Shown piece after piece: positions 23,957 to 34,000 of a stretch of 64,000 bases of DNA. Within the stretch, counting starts at the first letter, position 1. Each line of letters starts with the position of its first letter. The position numbers were made by a program, and so were the translations under genes. The notes under the pieces were generated by a model. That model had not been told where the DNA came from. It saw only the letters and a program-made list of their open reading frames with translations, and ran no database searches. Source of the DNA: Thunnus maccoyii. Its lineage: Eukaryota; Chordata; Actinopteri; Scombriformes; Scombridae. The DNA is taken from the NCBI RefSeq assembly GCF_910596095.1, contig NC_056548.1:10441151-10505150 (forward strand), given 5' to 3'.

Positions 23957-25350
23957 TTTACATCTTAAATTCTTTGATTGAAGATTTTATCCATATCATC
24001 TTCTCATAATATTTGTCATGTTTTTAAGTGTGTTCCCTGTTCTTGTGTTTTTATTATCACACATTTTGTGATTTTAAGAGTAATTGTTTCTCAGCTTGAC
24101 TATGAGATTGAGTGGTTACACTCACTTTTTGTTGTGTGACATCCAGTGTTAGGTAGTTTTCAGTTCATTGTAAACTTTAAAATGTGATTTTTTGATATAT
24201 TTAAATGCACAAAATCCCATTTTGCCTTTGAGTGTTTTGTCTTGTCTTACGTTTTTTGCATGCTTGAATCTCACTCCGTATCTGTTCGTTCAAAATATGG
24301 ATTTCTTCTGAAGTCAAGGAGGCAAAAAATGTTGAGCTGCTGACTGTTACTGTTGAGCAATTCCTCACAACTCCAGGGAAATAACTGAGCAGCATTCTCC
24401 CTCTGCCTTTTACCTGTATGAACATTATGTCACGTGAAAGTACTCCCCATTCGCTGAGAAACCAGTGGACTGCTTAGTGTTTTACAACCTGAGATGCAGC
24501 AGCGGCTGTGTCCCTTATAGCACCTGCACAGCCGTACTGTTCTGCTGCAGAGAGCCATTACTACTTTGGTTTCAAGTCAGTCATCCGTGGAGCAGGACCT
24601 TGAGGAGAAAAGTTAAAGAGATGAGTAAATCAGCTGAAATGAGAAAGGGAGCTGTTTGACAGGAATATTATGGAGGTATAAGAGGGGAGAGATGGTAGAT
24701 TCTGGTACCTGTTATTTATGTAAAGGCTGACATATATCATATTTTGACAGACTGACAAATAACAGAACAGATGTACAGAACATTTATATTTATTCTTTTG
24801 ACTGCTTGAATGTTTAAAGTGAGGGAGGGGTTAAGAGGGAGACAGAGACGGAGGAAAGAAAAAAAAATGTTCGAGACAGACAGAGATGAAAGACAAATGA
24901 GGCAGGAAGCACTTGCTTATGTAACTGTCATTGCCAACAATTTCCACCCCCCCCCTCCCATCAAGGTCATGTTATCCAAGGAGACTAAAAGGCGTGATAA
25001 TAGTGTTGCTAATCTGCCATCATGGTTATATTTCTGCTAATGTGGATTTAATTTGAACTCTCACGACACAGAAATAACAATTAAACTGGTGACTGTTCAG
25101 ACGGGCGAAGCTTACGTATAGGTACATTCCCTGCCAAACTCACGGGGCACATGGGGAGATGTGAGTCACTGCTATTATTATCTCGCATAGGCTATTAAAG
25201 ATATATGAGATAAGAAGCGGCATCCTAGAGAGAGGGACAGCGTGAGGGAGAAAGAGGAAGAGAGAGCGTGTGTAAAATATATATTGTATGTGGCTCTAAA
25301 AGTGTCCTTTCTCTTCCCTTTCAGGTGTCTGTCTTCTTTGAACTTTTACA

Positions 25351-26712
25351 ATGGAGTCCACTCACCTCCTGGGAGGCTCTAAGAAAAGAGTAAAGATCCA
25401 CCCTCACACTGTCACAGCCAAATACGCCACGCACACCCCCTACTCCCCTCAACCTGGAGTGCACACACACTTCCCCCAACCCGGGGACGATGGCTACGAT
25501 GATGCTCCGTCTTTCGAGGACTTTGGCTCCTTCCTGGAGGAGACGTCAGACAGGAAACAGCTGACGGAGAGCAAGAGGTGGCCTCTGACTCTGTTTGGCT
25601 CCAGAGACAAAGACAAGGACACGACCCACAAACCCCAAGCTGCCGGAGGAGGGGAGGGGAGCGAAGGTGGAGCTAAAGCAGCAAAGGGGTCTGGGAAAGG
25701 GGTGGGGGAACAGCTGGCCAGTTTCGGGGAGGCTTCTGTGTCTGCGTCTCGGCTCACCTGGGTGGGGCTGCTCGGGGCGGCGCTGTCTCACGGCTGTTTG
25801 ATCGTTCTGACACGTGTGGCTTCTGAGCGCTTCAGCCTCGGCCCCCTGTTTCTGCTCTTGGTTCGGTCCATCGTCCAGCTCTTATCTGTGGCTGTACCAC
25901 TGCAGAAGGGGGAGAACCCTTTCGGACCAAAAGGCTATCGTCTACGTCTACTCGGTTATGGCATTGCCTACTCTCTCTCCCTCTGCTGCGCCTACTCATC
26001 CTTAACCTTCGTCTCCCCTGGAAATGCCACGACAACCTGGCGCCTGGCAACCACGGCGCTGTCGGCGACTCTGGCTTTCCTGCTCCTGGAGGAGAGGCTG
26101 GGATTGGCTGATGGCATCACCATAGCTGCAGGGCTGTGCGGTTTGGGGCTTGTGTTGCTTCCCACAGCAGATGAGAACAATACAGGTTCATCAACTGACC
26201 CGGTTGCATTCTGGAGGGGTGCGTTCGGATGGTCTCTTTCAGCGCTGGCGGGGCTGTGGATGGCTCTGGCGCTGGTTGGATATCGCTCCCTGAAGGAGAG
26301 AGTGGGAGTTGGCACGGCTCTCTTCACAGTAAGCTGGACGGGCTGCCTGCTGGCCCCAGCCTCCTTGGCCCTGCTCCAGGAGGGCTGGTCCTGGCCTACG
26401 AGTACCACAGCCTGGGGTCTAGTCCTGGGCCTGGTTGCCTGCTCAATTGCAGCCTTCTTGGGGATGACGCATGCCCTCACCCGACTCCACCCGGCTCTGG
26501 TCTCCGCCTCTCAGAGCCTGGAGGTACCTGTTGCCCTGCTTCTGTATCTAACCGTGCTGCCATTGGCTCCCACTGCCCCTGAGGTTGTCGGAAATGTGAT
26601 GGTCATACTGAGCGTTGGCTGGCTGGTGGCAATGAAGCTGCTGCCCTCTCGCGGGGTTGGGCGCCACCAAAGGGAGGAGTACGAGGAGATTCTGGACTCA
26701 CCCATCAAATAG
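25351..26712 (+). CDS. slc35g2: Solute carrier family 35 member G2 (SLC35G2/TMEM22), complete
   Basis: A single-exon frame of 453 codons starts at ATG 25351, 26 bp after a plus-strand splice acceptor. The N-terminal ~130 residues are hydrophilic. They include KKRVKIHPHTVTAKY, a PQPGDDGYDD box and a Gly/Lys-rich stretch absent from the 412-residue human protein. From about residue 135 the chain is strongly hydrophobic, with the roughly ten membrane segments of two EamA (drug/metabolite transporter) repeats. Family blocks include GPKGYRLRL, AFLLLEERLGLAD and HPALVSASQSLEVPVA. The C-terminus EEILDSPIK is the signature of human SLC35G2 (QEILDSPIK). The protein is a multi-pass membrane protein whose substrate is not established. 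The coding region is much more GC-rich than its surroundings. Confidence 0.93.
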   Translation: MESTHLLGGSKKRVKIHPHTVTAKYATHTPYSPQPGVHTHFPQPGDDGYDDAPSFEDFGSFLEETSDRKQLTESKRWPLTLFGSRDKDKDTTHKPQAAGGGEGSEGGAKAAKGSGKGVGEQLASFGEASVSASRLTWVGLLGAALSHGCLIVLTRVASERFSLGPLFLLLVRSIVQLLSVAVPLQKGENPFGPKGYRLRLLGYGIAYSLSLCCAYSSLTFVSPGNATTTWRLATTALSATLAFLLLEERLGLADGITIAAGLCGLGLVLLPTADENNTGSSTDPVAFWRGAFGWSLSALAGLWMALALVGYRSLKERVGVGTALFTVSWTGCLLAPASLALLQEGWSWPTSTTAWGLVLGLVACSIAAFLGMTHALTRLHPALVSASQSLEVPVALLLYLTVLPLAPTAPEVVGNVMVILSVGWLVAMKLLPSRGVGRHQREEYEEILDSPIK

Positions 26713-26900
26713 ACACCTCCTCTCTCCTACTCACACTTCCCCTCTCTCTCACCCCACTCTCTCCTCTATGAGATTTGTTTCTGTTGTACATAAGAGACTG
26801 CTAAATGTTTATTGGAGCTTTATCTATTTTGTATTGTCCTCTTTGCTTTTGGGAAAGTGCCGATATTGTGTTGTCTGTTATCATGACCATGTGATGTGAC

Positions 26901-26906
26901 ATTAAA
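26901..26906 (+). terminator. slc35g2: slc35g2 polyadenylation signal candidate (ATTAAA)
   Basis: ATTAAA lies 189 bp after the slc35g2 stop codon and is the first good poly(A) hexamer on this strand. Confidence 0.55.
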
Positions 26907-26929
26907 ATCTGAGTGATGAACAAACTCCT

Positions 26930-28700
26930 GAAGTCAGTTGTAATCAAGTTCTCGCCTTCTTAAGAGAGTGTGCGTGTGTATATTGGCTATGCTTCACAAG
27001 AGTGTAATGTCAGTCACTTCGACCAGCCAGCTGAAGGTTGGCCAAGGATTGATGCCATCTATTTGGCTGCTGGCTGCTGGCTGCTGGCGAGAGAGAGAAA
27101 AAACAGGAGATGGGAGGCAAGGGAGAGCAGAGAGAGCAGGACAGAGCGAGACACACAATCAGAGGAAGATAAATAGGGAGAGAGAGAGAGAGAAGATGAT
27201 GGGGTTGGCATACAAATAACAAGCAGGGGGGAAAGGAGAGTGACGGCAGATGACGACAGCAGAGATGAAAGGGAAGGAGCGGAACGAAAAGAAGCCAGGG
27301 CAGAAAGGGAGGCTGGTTATTGAAATGTGTCTGGCCAGCTGGCTGATAAAACCCTGCTTTGTGTGCAGGAACAGTCATTATGTCTAATAAGCACCTGTCA
27401 GACACACAAGCACTGTCACTCTTCTTTTCTGTTATACTCATCATTAGCCTCCTGCTTCCCTTTTTTCCCCGCCTTGTCTGTTTTCCTCTCTTGCAAGGCC
27501 TTATAAATCAATGAAGTGCCAACATGAGATGACATGACAAAGCTTCCAATCACTGAAATCCCCACACCCGCCGCACAGATGGAGATGTTCAATTGAAACA
27601 AGTGTCCCTGCATTGAATAGACCAGTGTGTGTATGTGTGTGGAGACTGTGGTGAAACAGGTGTAATGAGAAATCTATGAGATAGAACTACTGTTGTTCTT
27701 CGTGCTCTACACTCATCTGCATCGTGTTAGTTGTGTCATTTACAGAAATACATGTAGACCTTAAAAAAAACCTTCAGATCTTGCCTGCAATTTTCCACCC
27801 AGCTGCGGATTTATAAAGAAAGGTGCATGCACACACACATACAAGGGCATGGGCACAAGCATGCATTCATGCCATGGTTGTAAACCTTTCATTAGTGAAT
27901 ATGTTCATGTGATGTCAGTGCGCTGGCCTAATTAAAATCACAAGACCATACCTTGTTTTCTATACTTCTCTCTGACAGTCTACTTTTTTTCTACACTCTT
28001 GTTTGCCCAATTTCTTCATCAGCTCTAATAAAAGTCTAAACAAAAGCATTAATATGTTAAAAATAAATGAAGAGGCAATCTGGGACAACAACATTACAAC
28101 CCATCACAGTGAAACTATAACACATGAAAGTACCTCCAGCCAACACTGGCCATTCCATGTGGTTTATAACAATGAATGTGTGTGTGTAAGCGACGGGCAG
28201 CTGAGTAATAGGCCTGGCAGAGATTCATGAATCATAAACATTCAAAGTGTTGTAAGTCATGGCCTCTTTGCATACAGACACTCTTAAAGCAGCTAATGAG
28301 TGGGAGAGGCCTGCCCAGAATTAAATACAACCCAAAACCTCTGACACACTTTCCTGCGGTCGTCCACATTTGCAGAAATCACCACAGCTACACAAATATC
28401 AAGGTGGCGTAGACTCTAGCGCACACTGGAACACATAAAAATCACAAGACTGTAGGCATATACATGAACATAAGCATGCAGCACTGAAAATGAGTTGATT
28501 AGTGTGTGTGGGAAGAGGGAGGAAACCTTTCCATGAGGCTAATTTGGTTGTTTAATTAGTTTTTATTCATTACAGTAAACCCACAACTTTTATGGTACAT
28601 TTAAAGTCATTGTCACCAGACAAAATCAACCTCACATATAAAAAACAACATCAAAAAATGAATATGTGCAAAAGCATTATCACTGGAGAGCTCCCAGTCA
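26930..28700. other. Intergenic stretch between slc35g2 and the ptx3-like gene
   Basis: Purine-rich (GA) sequence at about 27080-27290 is followed by AT-rich DNA. I looked here on the minus strand for a pentraxin-domain exon (about 200 codons with the HxCxxW motif) and found no such frame. Confidence 0.6.
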
Positions 28701-28721
28701 ATCTTTCATTATTCTTTCCCC

Positions 28722-30270
28722 TCATGTGTCTCCTCTGTCCTTCCTCAGTGTTCCTGCCTGCTCTATCACATTGCTCAGCTGCAGGTGAACCTTCTGCAGC
28801 TCTGTTGCTATGGAGACCAGGGCCCTTCCCATTGTGGCCATGTCCAGTGGTGAAGTCACTTCCTGCTCCTTCAGGCCAGATGGCAACGGCTTCACACCCA
28901 AGCCAGAAGCTGTCCCCAAACCTCCAGGTCTTGGTGTTGGCTCATGTCCCATCCCCGGAAAGCTGTCCGCTGCTGCCGATGGCGCCACTCTGTAAATGCT
29001 ATCTTCCTCCAGCAGCGTCAGCCGGGCATTCTCCTCGTGACTGTTGTGCAGGAGCATCTGCAAGGTAGAGTTTAACCTCCTCTCTCTCTCTGCTCCCTCC
29101 TCCCTGAGCTCCTGCAAGCCTCGCTGCAGCCTGAGACTCGCCTGCTCTGTTTGCCTCTGGCATGCTGACTCCATGCTGGGTAGACACTGTTGGCATGTCC
29201 CTCTAACCAGTTTGTCCATCTGCGCCCTGAGAGAGACCATTCCTCCACAGCGCTGCTCGAGAGACTCTAGCAGCATGTTCTGCCTCATGTGGGAGTCCTC
29301 CAGAGCGATGAAAAGCTTGTCCCAGCGGGAGAAATCTGCAGTCTGGCATGGTGTAGTTGGAGACTCCCCTGCAGACAAAAACCAGAGGGATGCATCAACA
29401 GCACAGTCCCATAGACAACTGAAAGATTATTAACATTGACATAAACCAAACATAACCAAAATATTAACATTTATTCGATTTAATCCTTTATTTGAACAGG
29501 TATTCTCATTGAGATCAAGGTGTCTCTTTCACAAGACTAAACACACACAGTACTAGTGTAGACAAACACAGAAATTTACATACACAATATGGTTTCACAG
29601 AATGGGAAAGATTTATAAGTATGTCTTAATCTTCAGAAGAAATGAGGGATTTTTCTTTTGAAACACTTTGTAACTCATTCCATTTGTAAAAATAATTATA
29701 AACAGTTGTCCCTTTCTCTGTTTGAACATGCTGTATGAGTCAAAATGCCCTGTGTCCTGAAATTATAATTACTGTATTTTGATGTGCTTAGACAGCAGTT
29801 TCCCAAGAAGCGCTTTACAGATAGATAATTGACAGGAAAACTCCCCTTAGTTGGCTAAAGATTGTATCATATGAATAAAAATGCGGATTGGCAGAGATGT
29901 GGATTGGAGGATATATAAAATGAATAGAAGTGGACCGAGAATAGAACCCTGTGGAACACCTTTCCTCACCTTACAAAACTAATAAACCAATTTGTGTGGA
30001 AGAAAAAAACACTTTATTTGGCAATGGTTTAATGAAATCTGCCATGGCAACTGAGGACAAATTCTACACAATGAGCCATCTGTTCTAACAAGCACGAACC
30101 AAAAGTGACAAAAGGATAAATAAGCAAAACATACCCTCCTGCTGATCCTGAGAGATCTCGTTGTCATAGTTGTCTTGGTAGTTCCCTTCATACTCAACCT
30201 GATTCACACACAAGGATGCACCCACGTAGCAGAGCACACACAGGACACGCCAGATCCTGAACACACACAT
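28722..30270 (-). CDS. ptx3: PTX3-like long pentraxin, N-terminal domain only
   Basis: There are two coding exons, 30135-30270 (signal peptide MCVFRIWRVLCVLCYVGASL plus an acidic Asp/Glu/Asn-rich stretch) and 28722-29368, joined in phase with GT-AG ends. Together they give 260 residues. The core SRWDKLFIALEDSHMRQNML closely matches human PTX3 (SEWDKLFIMLENSQMRERML), and several Cys and a coiled-coil-like helical region follow. In PTX3 this domain drives oligomerisation of a secreted pattern-recognition protein. A third exon should encode the ~200-residue pentraxin domain. Here exon 2 runs into a TGA after ...RKDRGDT with no good donor near the stop, and no pentraxin exon is visible on the minus strand down to position 1. 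It is either a truncated gene or a degraded duplicate. Confidence 0.75.
29369..30134 (-). other. Intron of the ptx3-like gene carrying a repeat
   Basis: The intron begins gtatgttt after 30135 and ends ...tgtctgcag before 29368. Most of it (about 29478-29965) is interspersed repeat. Confidence 0.7.
29478..29965. mobile_element. LINE-like interspersed repeat fragment
   Basis: It contains 'cctttatttgaacaggtattctcattgagatcaagg', a common fish repeat 3' end of the type 'tttattt..accaggta..tcattgagatcaaga', and farther on 'agaaccctgtggaacacc'. No intact frame is present and the boundaries are approximate. Confidence 0.45.
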
Positions 30271-30398
30271 GATGGAGCTCTGAAATGTTGAAGTGTGTTG
30301 GTTCCTTAAGATGTTAGAGAGCTGCTCTCTCTTTCCTTATCCACCCCCTTCACTATATGTAAAGCTCTCCACACTGAGCCAACTGTTGCGGGTGCTCA

Positions 30399-30405
30399 CT
30401 TATAA
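30399..30405 (-). promoter_or_regulatory. TATA-like box of the ptx3-like gene
   Basis: The minus strand reads cagTTTATAAGtg, about 130 bp upstream of the ptx3-like ATG. A TATA promoter fits an inducible secreted protein. The transcription start is not known. Confidence 0.35.
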
Positions 30406-30852
30406 ACTGTGCTAGAAGGAAGAAGGAGGGAGGAAGTTAGGGAGGGTGGGACAGAGGTGGGGGTGCTGTGGACGTTGGTTGAGTAATGCTTCAGTGGAGG
30501 TAATATGTCAAAAGTCAAACTGAGTGGGAAATAGGGGCATTATGGGGAGAGAAGGAGAGTTACAGGGGTAATGGGAAAGCTGGGGTGAAAAGAAAGCAAT
30601 GAAGGCAGGGTGGAAAGCAGAAGAGAAGAGAAAGATGGAGAAATAAAGACATTCAGGGTGGAACAGTGAACCATTTAAATGTGTGTAGGTTTACAGATAG
30701 GAACACGTATACCAAACCACGTATACCAAAATTTTCCCTCTTCTTATCAACTCTCACATTGACTCACTGTCAAATTCACGTACTATACACTGGAATCATT
30801 CTGGGAATGTTTTCTCTGGCTGTGAGATTGCCAACTTGGTCACATAATCCCG

Positions 30853-31099
30853 ATATGATTGAAAGCTCCAGAACAGCTACTAAATGGACCTTTAGGTGAG
30901 ATTGTTTTGCTGTTTCTAAGGTCAATGAACTCTGAAGCTCAACTTTTAAGCCGACGTGAATGAAAAGTTCCAGTTTGAACATCTACAATTCTGGCCATTC
31001 TACAAACTGGGCAAACTCAATCTGCTGATGAAGGTCATGCGATATGATCAAATGTTCTAGAACAGCTACTAAATGGACCTTGAGGTGAGATTGTTTTGT
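30853..31099 (+). repeat. Two copies of a ~189-bp repeat unit
   Basis: The text gatatgatt..., then 'agaacagctactaaatgg' and 'aggtgagattgttttg' occurs at 30853-30910 and again at 31042-31099. The offset is 189 bp. This looks like the junction between adjacent units of a tandem array trimmed to little more than one unit. Confidence 0.7.
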
Positions 31100-33379
31100 T
31101 TGTACTACATATCATTAAATAATTGAGTATTAAAATTGCCCACTGCCTGACTTGTACTTTCATTTTTAAGATAACACTGCATAATTTTTTTGAATTTGAA
31201 ATTTGAATTTTCTCTTCTTAAAAAACATTTTTCGTTATCAGTGACCAGATGTTCAGTCCAAACTGATATTATTCCCTCATCGCAAGATGCATAATATTGT
31301 TGTGCCTCATTCCAGAGTCATTTACAGTCATACTCGCATTGCATTGTTTCCACAGGACATCTCAGTCCACACACACAGGTCTGTCTGCCTCTTTAACCTT
31401 TTTACTGATGAGTCAGTCACTCTGTGCTCTGTGTCAACACAAAATCCCCTAACCTAAAGAAGAAGTTGCAACATTTGAGAATCTGGATTATGTTTTAAGC
31501 TTACAATGAGTATTGAGGGAGAAAAACATATACTGTTGCTAAGGAAAGGTTTGTGCAAAACATTTTGTACCTGGAGATTCCACACTGTGTGCTGTACTCC
31601 TTTCTTTATCTTTTTTCTGTGGAAGGGAGGCCTCCACACAGCTGCACCTATGTGCCCCTCTTTGTGCCCTTGGTGTCTTTGTACTTCATGTCTAATATGT
31701 ACTTCCATCCTGTTTCCCTAAGTTTTTTGCTAACCATGTAACTGACCAAATAAAGGTAAGAAAGACATTATTTGAAATGCTATTGGTAACCTGAGGGGCG
31801 TAGAAATACTATATAATCTATATATACTATATACTATACCTTGCCAATCCTGTGTTGGTTGGAAATTTGCGACATATCTCTGATGGTGATACAATTTTCT
31901 GCAGGCCTGTGTTTACTGCCTCTGTTTCCTGCAAGATGCAGAAGGATGATGATCAAATTCACTGTTTTATCTATGAAGTATGTATTAACCAAATTTTGTT
32001 GCTAAGTAACACTGCAAAATTGGCTTTCTGGCTGTGTGATTATATTTTGTTGCCTGGTGACACTGTCGATTAAACATTCAGTGAGGATGAATTATACTCA
32101 GCAAGGCCAAATGACCTTATTCTTCCAGGCAGAGGGCTCTGGTCAACAGGTGTTGGGGTTAAGCAGCAGAAGTAGGACATGTCAAGGTCATAGGAAAAGC
32201 TGTGACCTCTCTGCTCCCAACAGACCTCCAGACTGAGCTCCCTCTGCAGACGTCAGCAAGTCTGCCAGTCAGCATGTCGGATTTTCTCAGGCTGTAATGG
32301 GACTATTTGTGGTGGGGGGGCTGGACGTGGGTGGTGGCAGGTTTATATCAGGAAAAGAGAGAACCTGCAGAGGAAGAGATGGACAGACAGAGAGGTGAGG
32401 GGGGTATGGAGGGTCAGGTGATATTTGTAGAATTTGTATTTTCCTCACTGCAGCAAAAATGCCTCCCTGCGTGGCTTGTGTATGTGCATTTCTCTGTCCC
32501 AGTTCCATAAAATGCAAGTAATTAGGATCCCTCCAGCAAAGCAATACATTTGTATGTTTTTATGTTGGAACTTGCAGGTGGGGTGTAAAATTCTGTGTAT
32601 GCATACAAGTTATAAACTTGTCTTCATTGGTGCCCATCTGATGCATTTCCTCCTCTCCTCTCTATATATCATCTTTCTATTTTGGTCATCATATGACTCC
32701 ATAACAGGGGAGCGACATTTATCAGCAGCCGCCAGACGCTGTTTACCACCCCCACCTGCACACACCACACCTACAGTTTAGCTGTCACACAAATCACTTC
32801 CAGCTGGCAGTGAGGGGAGGAGTGGCGAGAGATGAAGGTAATAAGAAAACTCGACAAACATAAAAGGGAAGATGGAAAGGGAAAGACAGAGATAGAGATG
32901 ATGAAAGTAACTTTAGTGTCTTAGCACTCATTTTATTCCAAAAGAGAGAAAGGAGCAGGGATTTTTGTGGGGCTGGTTGTGATAAAACCAGAGATGCAAG
33001 GGAAAATGGGATGATGGGTGTTGTCAGCAGAAAAAAAAAAATCAGGCTAAAAACAGTCAGTTTAAAACAGCAACAGGACTTTACTAATGAACAAACCGCA
33101 TAAAAACAGTAACACAGTAAAGTCGGCCAACACAAGCCAGTTTATGAGAACTGTGTGGTGTTCTTGGGTGTTTCCCTTTTTTGTCCTGAATATGTAGAGA
33201 GGAGGGGAGAAGACCATTTGTTTTAAATACAGCATACTGTCAAACAATAGAGCCATTGTACAAATATAGCAGACTTATAATTATATCTAATCACTTCAAA
33301 AGGAGTGTATTAGTTGATGATTATGGTATAGCTTAATGCCTTTCTAAGAACAGTGTAGTGAGAGGCACAGTTAAGATTC

Positions 33380-34000
33380 ATAATAATTGATATCTCAGCA
33401 AAGCAAAGCCTTTAATACTGTGGATTATGCCCTGAGAAAGCAAAGGTTGCTTAATATGGGTTACATTATTTTATTATTGCTTAATCTAAGGTTAAAGCCT
33501 GATCAGCCAGTAGGCCGATTTAAGTCAAGTCAACTTTATTTATATATAGCACATTTCATACGACAGGCGTGAACTCAATGTGCTTAAAAACAAAAGCAAA
33601 AAACCTCCAAAAAGGTAAAGTTCATACATGACAAAAACATTACATTAACATTACATATATAAAACATATAAAATAAAACATAAAATAAGGAGATGTTACA
33701 TATATAAAAACAAATAAGACAACATATGAAATTAGACGGTTTAGTAATTATCTCTCAGGTAGAACTCAGTGTGTCAAAGAACATACTTCAGTATGATTAT
33801 TAATGGAGTGCCTCAAGGTTCTGTGCTTGTCCCACTTTTATTTTCACTTTACGCAAATAATTTAGGTGTTATTACGCATTGAACTAATAGCATTCTTTAT
33901 GCAGATGATACTGTTTCTCTTCTCTCCCAAACGTACTTCATAAACTACAGTCGACCTATGATATTTTTCATTCTCCCTCATTTAACCCAAACTTGTACTG
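33380..34000 (+). pseudogene. Dead LINE reverse transcriptase fragment
   Basis: Reverse-transcriptase motifs appear in order. SKAFNTVD lies near 33402, RFSNYLSGRTQCV near 33737, NGVPQGSVLVPLLFSLYA near 33803 and the catalytic box LYADDT near 33898. Between them are stop codons and a frame break, and a repeat at about 33515-33735 interrupts the first part. No endonuclease domain is seen. It resembles non-LTR elements of the jockey/Rex type, but the family is not determined. Confidence 0.8.
33515..33735. mobile_element. Repeat inserted into the LINE fragment
   Basis: The insert begins 'aagtcaagtcaactttatttatatatagcac', the head of a common teleost repeat with the word 'tttatttatatagcac'. It then runs into AT-rich sequence before the reverse-transcriptase frame resumes. 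The insertion is younger than the LINE copy. No clear target duplication is seen. Confidence 0.55.

Noticed and set aside
25494-26708. Several long frames antisense or out of frame to slc35g2
   Set aside because: These are shadows produced by the GC-rich coding exon. The sense frame matches SLC35G2 throughout.
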